Below the pieces are notes generated by a model, which searched no databases, had not been told where the DNA came from, and saw nothing but the letters and a program-made list of their open reading frames with translations. This document shows positions 47,717-56,147 of a DNA stretch of 64,000 nucleotides, in pieces (the stretch's first letter is position 1; every line of letters starts with the position of its first letter). Position numbers and translations under genes: made by a program. Location of the stretch: positions 1-64,000 of the forward strand of contig CALCUN010000027.1 in the NCBI GenBank assembly GCA_937906975.1, given 5' to 3'. Origin of the DNA: an uncultured Bacteroidales bacterium. GTDB lineage: Bacteria > Bacteroidota > Bacteroidia > Bacteroidales > P3.

Positions 47717-49663
47717 TTATTCTATTACTATTTCAAAAATTTTTCCTTCAAAGGCTTGTGTGTTAAAAGGTATTAATCCTTGTTCAAATACTTCGGGTAG
47801 CCACCAGTCTGAGTAGTGAAATTCTTGAGTAACTATACTTAGCATTTGATTGTTTGGTATTGAGGTTACTGATTCATTCATATATCCTACAACTTTCATA
47901 TTATTTTCATCTTTTCCTACTCTCCAAATTATTTCTGTCGGCTTCCACTCTATCTCAAAGTAGTAAAAATCATTGTCAAATACGCTGTTGTCTAATTCAA
48001 CTCTCGATGTTAATGCTCTATATGTTTGAGTCCATCTATGTAAATTAAAGGTGTTGTCTTTATAGTTAATGGTTTGTATTCCGCCTTTATTAAAACGTAA
48101 GGGTTGTGGGCATGCCATATCCCAATTTGTGCAGGCTAAAACAAATTTTCCATTTCCTATTGGATTATCTTTTTGCAATTCTTCTTCTGTCCAATACTTT
48201 GATGTTTTAATCATTTCAATATCTATTTCAGAATAGTGAGTTGCACTCTCTCTTTCCGATTCATTATCATTTTTACTATGCTTTACATAGCCTTTTCCTT
48301 CACATGCTCTTCGTTTATTCCAATCGCTTTCGCTTTGATATGCTAACCAAAATGCGTTTGTTAATCCTGTCCAAACCTCATCGGGATTTACAAGCGGTGG
48401 GAACTTAATTTTTCCTCTATATTTACCGTAAGAGAATCCTATTCTTGATTTTATTCCTACGTTTTCTTTTTTTGCACTTGCGATCTCTTTGTTTGCAGGA
48501 TTGGATATTCCTATATAACTCCTATCTTGCGGAATATAGATATTCATTCCTGGTTTAGCTGTATTGTTTGGATAGATTTTGATTCTGCTTTGTTTGTCTG
48601 CAAATTTTTCTTTTGCCTTTGCATAATCCTTTATCGTATATTCGCCTTCGGATAGCATATTTGCAAGAACAGGTATTTGCTCTACTACTCTGTTTTTGTT
48701 AATATCATGAAAATATTGTTCAAAAAGAGCATTGTGATATAAAGACTCCGTGTTGCCAATCAAAGATGTATCGTGAGAATATACTTGAAAATCACTTGCA
48801 GGACAATTATAAGGATTTACATATACGCCTTGTTTCGCATTTAAAACGGCTCTTGTTTTTAGCACTTTTTGACTTTTTAAAATATATACGCCTTTTGGAT
48901 TATTGTTTTTAAAATAAGAAAAAGGATTTTCAAAGTTCTGCGTTTCTGGATTGTGTTTTGAAATATCTTTTATATGTTCTGGTATTAGTTTTAAACCTTC
49001 TTCATCTGCAACAACTAAAAGAAATTCATAAATTCCTGTTCTTGGATTACGCCTTTCTCGTTTATTTATTTCTCCTTGTTTGCTATTTTCGTGATTTATC
49101 ACCCAAATAATGTCTAAAATCATTTGTTCTTTTAAAGGAACTTTGTTCGCTTTTGCTTTTTGCTTAATTGATTCGTACCATTCTTTATTTTCTTTTACGA
49201 TCTTTATTCCTTCTTCTATGTCTTCTTTGGTTAATTGTCGTGGAGTCTTCTTTCCGAAATATTTTACTTCGTTTCGAGGATTTCCTACTATCTGAAAACT
49301 ATCTATTATTTGTTCTCCACTAAATGGTTTAAAACCTATTTGTGTTTCTTGCCAAGAACCATAAAAATTTTCACTTGCCTCTATTCTGTCTTCGTGGAAT
49401 TTGTAAGATTCGTTTTGGTAATAAATTTTGTAATACAGTTGTTTGTTTTTAGGATTGTGTATCTTAGCGTCAAAAACAAAGTATTGCTCTTTGGCAGGCA
49501 AGACTATACCTTGAAAGACTGCGTTTTCAAGCAACATATCCACCTTCACAGTATCTGTTTGTGGATAATTGCTCAACGCATCAAAGCTTTCAATTATATT
49601 ATCCTCCTTTTTACAAGAAGATAACAATATGGCAATTGTCAAAAACGCTAATAAAAATCTCAT
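47717..49663 (-). CDS. GH16-like glycoside hydrolase lipoprotein
   Basis: 648 residues with a lipoprotein signal (lipobox LLSSC). The C-terminal half resembles GH16: the catalytic signature E-x-D-x-E is present as SEIDIEMI, and later FYYFEIEWKPTEIIWRVG matches the usual GH16 strand with W residues. The N-terminal ~350 residues, including a long charged helical segment, are unlike standard GH16 enzymes. Substrate may be a beta-glucan, laminarin or galactan type; not determinable here. Upstream -7 box TACATTTG at 49694-49701. Confidence 0.65.
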   Translation of the reverse strand: MRFLLAFLTIAILLSSCKKEDNIIESFDALSNYPQTDTVKVDMLLENAVFQGIVLPAKEQYFVFDAKIHNPKNKQLYYKIYYQNESYKFHEDRIEASENFYGSWQETQIGFKPFSGEQIIDSFQIVGNPRNEVKYFGKKTPRQLTKEDIEEGIKIVKENKEWYESIKQKAKANKVPLKEQMILDIIWVINHENSKQGEINKRERRNPRTGIYEFLLVVADEEGLKLIPEHIKDISKHNPETQNFENPFSYFKNNNPKGVYILKSQKVLKTRAVLNAKQGVYVNPYNCPASDFQVYSHDTSLIGNTESLYHNALFEQYFHDINKNRVVEQIPVLANMLSEGEYTIKDYAKAKEKFADKQSRIKIYPNNTAKPGMNIYIPQDRSYIGISNPANKEIASAKKENVGIKSRIGFSYGKYRGKIKFPPLVNPDEVWTGLTNAFWLAYQSESDWNKRRACEGKGYVKHSKNDNESERESATHYSEIDIEMIKTSKYWTEEELQKDNPIGNGKFVLACTNWDMACPQPLRFNKGGIQTINYKDNTFNLHRWTQTYRALTSRVELDNSVFDNDFYYFEIEWKPTEIIWRVGKDENNMKVVGYMNESVTSIPNNQMLSIVTQEFHYSDWWLPEVFEQGLIPFNTQAFEGKIFEIVIE

Positions 49664-49693
49664 ATTTTTTCAATTCTTATAGAGATTGAAAGG

Positions 49694-49701
49694 CAAATGT
49701 A
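49694..49701 (-). promoter_or_regulatory. -7 box (TACATTTG) for the GH16-like gene
   Basis: TAnnTTTG match 31 nt before the ATG. Confidence 0.4.
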
Positions 49702-49785
49702 TAACTTTTTTTTCAATTTCTTGATAATTTACACAACATAAAGACAATTTCTTTGTTTTAATTATATAACTAATACAAGTAAAAT

Positions 49786-50649
49786 ATGAAACCGTACAAT
49801 AAAATTTTAATAGTAACTGATTTTAATGAAAGCTCTTTAAATAAATGTTTAATCTGTTACAACCATCTATTTAAAAACATAGCTTCTATTCATTTACTAC
49901 ACGTCATAGAAGACAATGGCTTTATTACTCGTCTGTTTGCTTCACATAATAAGTCTCTTGAAGAGTGTGTGAAATCTAGATTCCCTTTAATAAAAGAGAA
50001 AATAAAACAATCTTTCAACATTGACATAGAGCCTCACATTAGAAAGGGCAATATTTCAAAAGAAATAGTGAATTTTTGTAAAGAAGAAGAGATTGACTTG
50101 GTTATTATGCTTGTTTCTAATGAAGAAAGCAGAGAAGTAATTGGAGCAAATACACATAAATTATTGCGATTAACCTCAACACCGATTCTTACCTTAAAAC
50201 AAAATTACGAACCCAAAGACATAAAAAACATTTTAATACCTTTAGAATTATATTTGAGCAGTCGCCAAAAGGTAGCTGACGCGATTATGTGGGCAAAGAC
50301 TTACAACGCAAACATAACCGTATGCTCTGGAATGTGGGATAAAGAAAAAGAAATCATTTTCAAAGTTAAAAAAATTGGAGAAAACGTTTTAGAATTTATA
50401 AAATCAAAAGGCGTAAGTTGCAATTGGATTGTTTTTGAAGATTTGGAAAGCGAAAAAGAATACACCTCTAAGATTGTAGATTACATCAACGATTCTAAAA
50501 ACGCAATTGACCTTGCTATGGTAATGAACAAAGATGAAAGTGTAGAATTTAGAATAGATGACAGAGGAAGAGACATAATCCGTTTGGCAAACACCCCTGT
50601 TTTGTGTGTGCCTCTTAGAAAAACAGGAATGTCTGCCAACTTCTTATAA
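49786..50649 (+). CDS. tandem universal stress protein
   Basis: 287 residues with two Usp-like domains (about 1-140 and 145-280). The first begins YNKILIVTDFNESSLNKCL and the second DIKNILIPLELYLSSRQKV. The ATP-binding G-x2-G-x9-G(S/T) signature is not clear in either, so nucleotide binding is uncertain. The only plus-strand gene between 4.1 and 60.7 kb, convergent with cinA with 14 bp between stops. Confidence 0.75.
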   Translation: MKPYNKILIVTDFNESSLNKCLICYNHLFKNIASIHLLHVIEDNGFITRLFASHNKSLEECVKSRFPLIKEKIKQSFNIDIEPHIRKGNISKEIVNFCKEEEIDLVIMLVSNEESREVIGANTHKLLRLTSTPILTLKQNYEPKDIKNILIPLELYLSSRQKVADAIMWAKTYNANITVCSGMWDKEKEIIFKVKKIGENVLEFIKSKGVSCNWIVFEDLESEKEYTSKIVDYINDSKNAIDLAMVMNKDESVEFRIDDRGRDIIRLANTPVLCVPLRKTGMSANFL

Positions 50650-50663
50650 ACAATCTTACTTAT

Positions 50664-51917
50664 CTACTTATTATTTTCGTCTTTTATCAACTTGATTAAC
50701 ATAAGTAGAGCTTGATTGCTTGCTCTTTCAATGAAATTATCACGAGTAGTCGGAAAGAAATACTTTTCGGCTACTGTTTTTTTATCACTACTTACGCTTA
50801 TCCAAACAGTTCCAACAGGTTTTTCTTCACTTCCTCCCTCTGGACCTGCAATTCCCGTTGTTGCAATAGCATAATCTGAATTTAATTCCCTCATTACCCC
50901 TTGCGACATTTGCTCTGCAACTTCTTTACTAACAGCTCCAAATTTCAAAAGCGTATCTTTTCCCACTCCTAATAGATTTTCTTTCGTTTGATTGGCATAG
51001 GCCGTTACGCTTCCTTTGTAATATTGCGAGCTACCTGCATTTGAAGTAATTAAATGCGAAATATATCCTCCTGTACAGCTTTCTGTAACACTTAAAGTTT
51101 TGTTTAAAGATTTCAACTCATTGCCTAAAATTGTAGCAACATTATCTATTTCAAATCCCATGAAGAAATTTTTAGTCAAACCAATGAGTTGATTTACCTT
51201 TTCATCAAGATTTTTTTCTAAATCTATATCTTCATCAGTTTTTGCAGTAAGTCTTAGACGTATAGTATTGCTTTTAGGAAGATAAGCCAAAGAAATATAT
51301 GATGGTAGCGAGTCTTCAAAATCAGAAATCATATCTGAAAGAAAACTCTCGCCAATATTAGCATACAAAAGCGTTCTATGTAGAATTTTTGTATGCTGAT
51401 TGAAAAAGTTTTGCATAATTTCAATCACCTTTTCCATCATTACACGCATTTCAAAAGGGACTCCCGGCATGGAAACGATGAGTTTTCCATTTTTCTCAAA
51501 ACACATACCCGGTGCAGTGCCAACAGGATTAAAAATTACTTTACATTTTTCTGGCACTAAGGCTTGGGCGCGATTTGTTTCTGTGAATGGCAATTGCTTT
51601 CTTGTAAAATAAGACCTTACATGCTCTTCTACCTCTTTGTTTATTACCAATTCACTATCAAAATACTCTGCTAAGATTTTTTTTGTTATATCATCTTTTG
51701 TTGGGCCAAGGCCTCCTGTTATCAACACACAATCACTTCTTTTCAAAGCAATGTCTAAACTTTCTATTATTTGATTTGCATTATCGCCAATCACGCTTGT
51801 CGCCAACACATTAAAGCCGTATGAATTTAGCTTTTGAGCCATTTGGCTTGCATTCGTATTTACAACTTGCCCTATCAAGAGTTCGTCTCCGATATTGATA
51901 ATTTCAACTTGTATCAT
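50664..51917 (-). CDS. cinA: CinA family protein (NMN amidohydrolase / competence-damage inducible)
   Basis: 417 residues. N-terminal MoCF-like COG1058 domain (EIINIGDELLIGQVVNTNAS, ITGGLGPTKDDITKKIL) and C-terminal PncC/CinA domain (LSVTESCTGGYISHLI, GAVSKEVAEQMSQG, ATTGIAGPEGGSEEKPVGTVWI). Family members deamidate NMN in pyridine-nucleotide salvage or hydrolyse ADP-ribose. Starts 6 bp after the SUI1 gene. Confidence 0.94.
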   Translation of the reverse strand: MIQVEIINIGDELLIGQVVNTNASQMAQKLNSYGFNVLATSVIGDNANQIIESLDIALKRSDCVLITGGLGPTKDDITKKILAEYFDSELVINKEVEEHVRSYFTRKQLPFTETNRAQALVPEKCKVIFNPVGTAPGMCFEKNGKLIVSMPGVPFEMRVMMEKVIEIMQNFFNQHTKILHRTLLYANIGESFLSDMISDFEDSLPSYISLAYLPKSNTIRLRLTAKTDEDIDLEKNLDEKVNQLIGLTKNFFMGFEIDNVATILGNELKSLNKTLSVTESCTGGYISHLITSNAGSSQYYKGSVTAYANQTKENLLGVGKDTLLKFGAVSKEVAEQMSQGVMRELNSDYAIATTGIAGPEGGSEEKPVGTVWISVSSDKKTVAEKYFFPTTRDNFIERASNQALLMLIKLIKDENNK

Positions 51918-51923
51918 AATGCC

Positions 51924-52265
51924 TTAACCTCTTTGTTTTACTTTATAATCTTTTTGAACCAAGTAATCAATTACTTTTTGACGAAAATCCCCTTGAAGAA
52001 GTATCTCATTGTTTTTCACACTTCCGCCAACGCCACATTTATTCTTTAACTCCTTACCCAATTTCTCTAAATCCTCTGCTTTTCCTACAAATCCTGTAAT
52101 CAAAGTTACTTGTTTGCCAGCCCTTTGCTTTTTATCCAATTGCACATATAGCTTTTGCTGATTATTAGGTAAAGTTTCCTCTTCAAATTCCTCTATTTCT
52201 TCATACTCAAAATCAGGATTAGTTGAATAAACAACCCCAATTCTATTACTATTTTTTTTACTCAT
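51924..52265 (-). CDS. SUI1/eIF1-like translation factor (YciH)
   Basis: 113 residues. The C-terminal SUI1 fold (QRAGKQVTLITGFVG, LGKELKNKCGVGGSVKNN, ILLQGDFRQKVIDYL) matches bacterial YciH and eukaryotic eIF1; the N-terminal 30 residues are acidic. YciH acts on initiation fidelity and translation under stress in E. coli. Between the lipid kinase (5 bp) and cinA (6 bp). Confidence 0.9.
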   Translation of the reverse strand: MSKKNSNRIGVVYSTNPDFEYEEIEEFEEETLPNNQQKLYVQLDKKQRAGKQVTLITGFVGKAEDLEKLGKELKNKCGVGGSVKNNEILLQGDFRQKVIDYLVQKDYKVKQRG

Positions 52266-52270
52266 ATTTT

Positions 52271-53158
52271 TTATTTAACGATTACTTTTAACGATGTGGG
52301 AACTACTTCAAATTCTAAGTCATCTTGAATTTCAATATATTCACCATCTATATTTATTCCTATACTTTCCGAATTAAACACTTTGACCTTTCTTGCTTTA
52401 TAGGTTTCTACATAAATTGACATATCGAAATTTTTGAAAAAAAGCAGTTGTGCAGTCCATGGAAGCAAGGGTAAAGGTGGTTTTTTTACAGCTACTATAT
52501 CCAATAAGCCATCATTCAACTCTGCATGTGGAGCAACCTCTGTGTTAAAGCCAAATTGAGTTGAGTTTGCAAAGCTTATGAAAAGAGCTTGCGTTTCTAC
52601 TATTCTTCCGTCTATTTCTAATTTATATTTTTTAGGAGTATATGTTGGATAATGTTGCAAAACCAATTTCAAATAGGGTTGAAATCCTCGTGAACTTACT
52701 TTTGAAAATTCTTTTGCAATGAGTGCATCAAATCCTATGCCAGCAATAGAGGCGTAAATAGTAGAATTGAGACTTATGGTGTCAATATCTATTATTTTTT
52801 TATTGTTTATGGTAAATATTGCTTCTTTTATTGAAAGCGGAATATTCAAACATCGAGCCAATCCATTACCACTGCCCGTTGGTATAATGCCTAAGGCTGC
52901 TCCTGTTGAGAATAATCCTTTTACGCAGTCATTTATAGACCCGTCTCCACCTACTGCGACAACTATGTCATAGTCTTTGATTACCGAAGCTATGGCTATG
53001 GCTGTTGCATGATGAGGATAGGAAGTGTAAGCTATTTTATAGTCAAATTTCTCTTTGTCAAGATATTTCTCAACTGCGTTTTCTATCTTTTTTTGTTTGC
53101 CTACTCCCGATATTGGATTAACAATAAACAATATTTTGTCTTTTACGAAAGAGGACAT
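52271..53158 (-). CDS. diacylglycerol/lipid kinase (YegS/DagK family)
   Basis: 295 residues. DAGK catalytic motifs: FIVNPISGVGKQKKIENAV, VAVGGDGSINDCV (GGDGT-like) and GIIPTGSGNGLARCL. Phosphorylates a lipid hydroxyl, perhaps recycling diacylglycerol left by the LtaS-like phosphotransferase encoded 8 bp upstream; the pairing is a reasonable functional inference. Confidence 0.88.
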   Translation of the reverse strand: MSSFVKDKILFIVNPISGVGKQKKIENAVEKYLDKEKFDYKIAYTSYPHHATAIAIASVIKDYDIVVAVGGDGSINDCVKGLFSTGAALGIIPTGSGNGLARCLNIPLSIKEAIFTINNKKIIDIDTISLNSTIYASIAGIGFDALIAKEFSKVSSRGFQPYLKLVLQHYPTYTPKKYKLEIDGRIVETQALFISFANSTQFGFNTEVAPHAELNDGLLDIVAVKKPPLPLLPWTAQLLFFKNFDMSIYVETYKARKVKVFNSESIGINIDGEYIEIQDDLEFEVVPTSLKVIVK

Positions 53159-53166
53159 ACCTATTT

Positions 53167-55104
53167 TTATTTTGAAACCGTTGTTTTATTTTCTATAATC
53201 GTGTTGTTGTATTGTTGAATAAAAGCTTGCGTAAATTTAATGTGCTTTTGAGTTATTTCTTGTTTTTGATTTGCTATATTGTTTTTTAGACCTTTATCTT
53301 TTTCTGGTTCAAAAAGTTCTATCGTTCCATCTTGTTTATATTTGCTTAGATAGTCTCCCATCATTAAGATATACTCTCCGTTTGTGTAATAGATGTAATA
53401 TTTTTCTTTTTCAGAGAATGGACTTCTGCCAAAGGTAAATATTTTTTCGTTTTCTATATTTAACATATCTATTACTGTTGGATAAACATCTATTTGTTGA
53501 ACATATTGTTTGCTCACAAGGTTTGATTTCATTTTTGGGTGATAAACAATCATTGGAATCTTGAATAAGCCTAATTGAGTTTTGAAATCCTTACTTTCTG
53601 TTAAGCCACTATGGTCTGAGGTAATGACAAATAATGTGTTTTCAAACCAATCGCATTTTGAGGCTTCGTTAAAAAATCTTTTTAGAGCGTAATCTGTATA
53701 GGAAACAGTCTCATGAACTATCAAAGTGCCTTTTGAGAATTTGTTTTTGTGTTGAGCAGGAATTGTGTAAGGGTGATGAGAAGACAAAGTAAAGAATGCT
53801 GCATGGAAAGGTTTAGTTAGTGTGTCTATTTGTTTAACACAGTATTGCAAGAAAGGTTCATCGAAAATTCCCCAATTACCATCGTAATCTTTATCGTCAT
53901 TATACTCATCTTTTCCATAATAATATTGATAGCCTACTTTGCGTGTGTAATTGTCAAAGCCCATTGTGCCGTTGTATCCACCATGGAAAAAGGCGGTTGT
54001 GTAGTTTTGCTCTTTCAAGCTAGAGGCTATTGAACCTAATTGATTGTTTCCATAAACGCTTGTAAGATAACTCTCCTCCATCATAACAGGTAAGGAAGAA
54101 ATTACAGCAGGAATGCCATCTATTGACTTCTTTCCGTTGGACAATCCTTGGAAAACAAGCGAGTGTTGTGCCAAAGAATCTAAGAAAGGTGCATAACTCA
54201 CTCCGTTTTCATTGTATGTTTTTAAGTATTCGGCAGAAAAACTTTCTAATATTATGACACATACATTTGTTTTACCTATTTCAAGAGGTGTTGTAAAGAG
54301 AGTGTCTGCCCAATTTGAGGTTTCAAAATCTGTTATCGGAGAATAAATTTTTTCTAACTCTTCTTGCGAATAAAATTCCTTCTTTTCAAGACTTGGTTTA
54401 CCCCAAGTACGATAAAGAGTGAAAGGAGTATTTAAAACCAATACTGTATTTTGTGTTGTGGTGTATTGACCTGCGTGCATAAGTCCAAGAGGGCGTGTTT
54501 GCAAACCGCCTCTTTGCAAAAGCACTAACAAAGGCAAGGCAAGAATCAACACAATACTTCTTTTGAAAACCAAAACTTTTGAAAATTTTTCTTTGCGTGG
54601 TTGTAGTTTCTTATTAAGTAAAGAGTTTACTACAATCAATGCTATTAGCAAACAAACGAAAACTGTTGCTATATGCCAATAATCTCTAAGGAATTGTGGG
54701 ATTAGTTCGTTGAAATCTCCACCTACGCCCAAGTATCTTGTAATATCGGCAGTTAATCTTTTGAAAGAAAATCTATAATAGCCTGCATCTATGAGATTAA
54801 CAGCCATCATAAATATGTTAGCAATTAAATAAAGAGTGTTAGATGTGATTTTAAACCATTTTTTGTGCCATTGATTAACAAGAGGCAAAAGATTTAAAAG
54901 CAGGTATGGCAATAAAAATATGCTAATTGAAGAAAGGGCATAACGAGTGCAACCAATAAAAATATTAAACCCTTCTTTTATTCCCTCTATTTGAAAGAAA
55001 CTATTGTTGAATAGGTAAAAAAACAACTGTGTTATATAGATACAAACTAAGGATAGTAAGTATTTGTAGGCTACTTGTTTGTAATGAGTTGATTTCTTTG
55101 TCAT
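53167..55104 (-). CDS. LTA synthase-like membrane sulfatase/phosphotransferase
   Basis: 645 residues. About five membrane helices in residues 1-200 precede an extracellular sulfatase-fold domain: VCVIILESFSAEYL (metal Glu), NGKKSIDGIPAV (catalytic hydroxyl region), AFFHGGYNGTMGFDNY, LSSHHPYTIP and VITSDHSGL. Family members transfer phosphoglycerol or phosphoethanolamine groups, or cleave them; Bacteroidota homologues are poorly defined. Between gldB (8 bp) and the lipid kinase. Confidence 0.87.
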   Translation of the reverse strand: MTKKSTHYKQVAYKYLLSLVCIYITQLFFYLFNNSFFQIEGIKEGFNIFIGCTRYALSSISIFLLPYLLLNLLPLVNQWHKKWFKITSNTLYLIANIFMMAVNLIDAGYYRFSFKRLTADITRYLGVGGDFNELIPQFLRDYWHIATVFVCLLIALIVVNSLLNKKLQPRKEKFSKVLVFKRSIVLILALPLLVLLQRGGLQTRPLGLMHAGQYTTTQNTVLVLNTPFTLYRTWGKPSLEKKEFYSQEELEKIYSPITDFETSNWADTLFTTPLEIGKTNVCVIILESFSAEYLKTYNENGVSYAPFLDSLAQHSLVFQGLSNGKKSIDGIPAVISSLPVMMEESYLTSVYGNNQLGSIASSLKEQNYTTAFFHGGYNGTMGFDNYTRKVGYQYYYGKDEYNDDKDYDGNWGIFDEPFLQYCVKQIDTLTKPFHAAFFTLSSHHPYTIPAQHKNKFSKGTLIVHETVSYTDYALKRFFNEASKCDWFENTLFVITSDHSGLTESKDFKTQLGLFKIPMIVYHPKMKSNLVSKQYVQQIDVYPTVIDMLNIENEKIFTFGRSPFSEKEKYYIYYTNGEYILMMGDYLSKYKQDGTIELFEPEKDKGLKNNIANQKQEITQKHIKFTQAFIQQYNNTIIENKTTVSK

Positions 55105-55112
55105 CTGTATTA

Positions 55113-56144
55113 TTATTTTCTTGGTTTATATTTTGATTGTTGTAAGATAAGTTTTGAATCCAAGGTATTAAATAAACTATCTATGCTGATTGAGTTTTCT
55201 TTCATGTAGGATTGTACAATTTTATAGCCTATGTAATTTCCTATTCTTGCAGGAGAGTTTGCTATGTTTTTGGTTGAAGGCCCTGGGGCTATAAGATGGA
55301 AATATTTTGTGCGGTCTTTGTTGTATAGAAGTTGGTTTTCTATCATATATGCCCAGATATTTGCTTCGTTTTGTTCAACCCATTCCAATTGTTCTTTGGT
55401 GTATTCTAATATATAGTTGAGTGGTTTTTCTTCAAGCACAGCCTCTGTTGCGTATATGTATTTTCCTTCTTCTAAAATGCAGTCTAAGAGTGTTGCCTCT
55501 GGATTTTGACTTTGTAAAGGTATGTTTCTGAAAGTGATTTCTTTCAAATATGTATTTACATAGTGAGGTGCAATATTTTCTTTGCCAAGTGAGGTGTGTA
55601 GATATTGAGGAATGGTTTTGTAGTATGGGTGATTTGACAATTTTTCTATTGAGTATAGGTCTATGCTTATTGCACTAAATTCGGGATAGACCAATATTCT
55701 GTTTTGAAACGCCTGAGAATATTCGGCAGGTCCTACAATCAAGGTGTAAATCTCAGAGTTGATTGTATCTTGCTTTATTTGCTTGATTTCATGTAAGGCA
55801 TTTGAGAGTTCTTCTTCTAAGTTTTTTAAATCGGGATATTGGATTTTTACAAGATTATAGGCGTTGTTCATTTCTTTGTCTTTGATAAATTCTTTGACAA
55901 CATTGAGATAGTTTGTGTCCTCAAGACTTGTGGCAAACATTGGCTCATATTGTTTTTCTATACTTAAAAGATATTTATCTACATCTTTGCTCTTATTGGC
56001 TGAAAATAAGGCTTGTTCAAAGCGATGAATACTCACGTATTTTTTTTCTTTGCTTTCTTGGCACGAAGCTAAGAAAAAAATTATTAAAGCTAAGAAAAAA
56101 AATTTTTTTTCAAAGAAAAATTTTCTTGTTCTTTTATGTTGCAT
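55113..56144 (-). CDS. GldB-type lipoprotein
   Basis: 343 residues, lipoprotein signal ending in FFLASC. The rest matches GldB-like proteins (IHRFEQALF near the start, SIDLYSIEKLSNHPYYKTIPQYL in the middle, NSPARIGNYIGYKIVQSYM near the end). GldB is required for type IX secretion and gliding in Flavobacteria; here it fits the several type IX cargo proteins. Codons about 10-32, covering the signal peptide, are encoded by a 21-bp repeat array, giving a Phe/Lys/Leu heptad-like N-terminus. Confidence 0.72.
   Translation of the reverse strand: MQHKRTRKFFFEKKFFFLALIIFFLASCQESKEKKYVSIHRFEQALFSANKSKDVDKYLLSIEKQYEPMFATSLEDTNYLNVVKEFIKDKEMNNAYNLVKIQYPDLKNLEEELSNALHEIKQIKQDTINSEIYTLIVGPAEYSQAFQNRILVYPEFSAISIDLYSIEKLSNHPYYKTIPQYLHTSLGKENIAPHYVNTYLKEITFRNIPLQSQNPEATLLDCILEEGKYIYATEAVLEEKPLNYILEYTKEQLEWVEQNEANIWAYMIENQLLYNKDRTKYFHLIAPGPSTKNIANSPARIGNYIGYKIVQSYMKENSISIDSLFNTLDSKLILQQSKYKPRK
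56048..56115. repeat. 21-bp periodic array inside the gldB signal-peptide region, 4 cores
   Basis: Cores CTTTG 56048, CTAAG 56069 and 56090, CAAAG 56111, exactly 21 bp apart. Since 21 bp is seven codons the frame stays open. The unit at 56090 is nearly the same as the one at 23040. Confidence 0.75.
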
Positions 56145-56147
56145 AAC

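Noticed and set aside
1981-56115. Regular ~11-kb spacing between the five repeat arrays
   Set aside because: Intervals are about 9.9, 11.2, 21.7 and 11.3 kb, but I find no array near 34 kb, and five points are too few to claim regularity.
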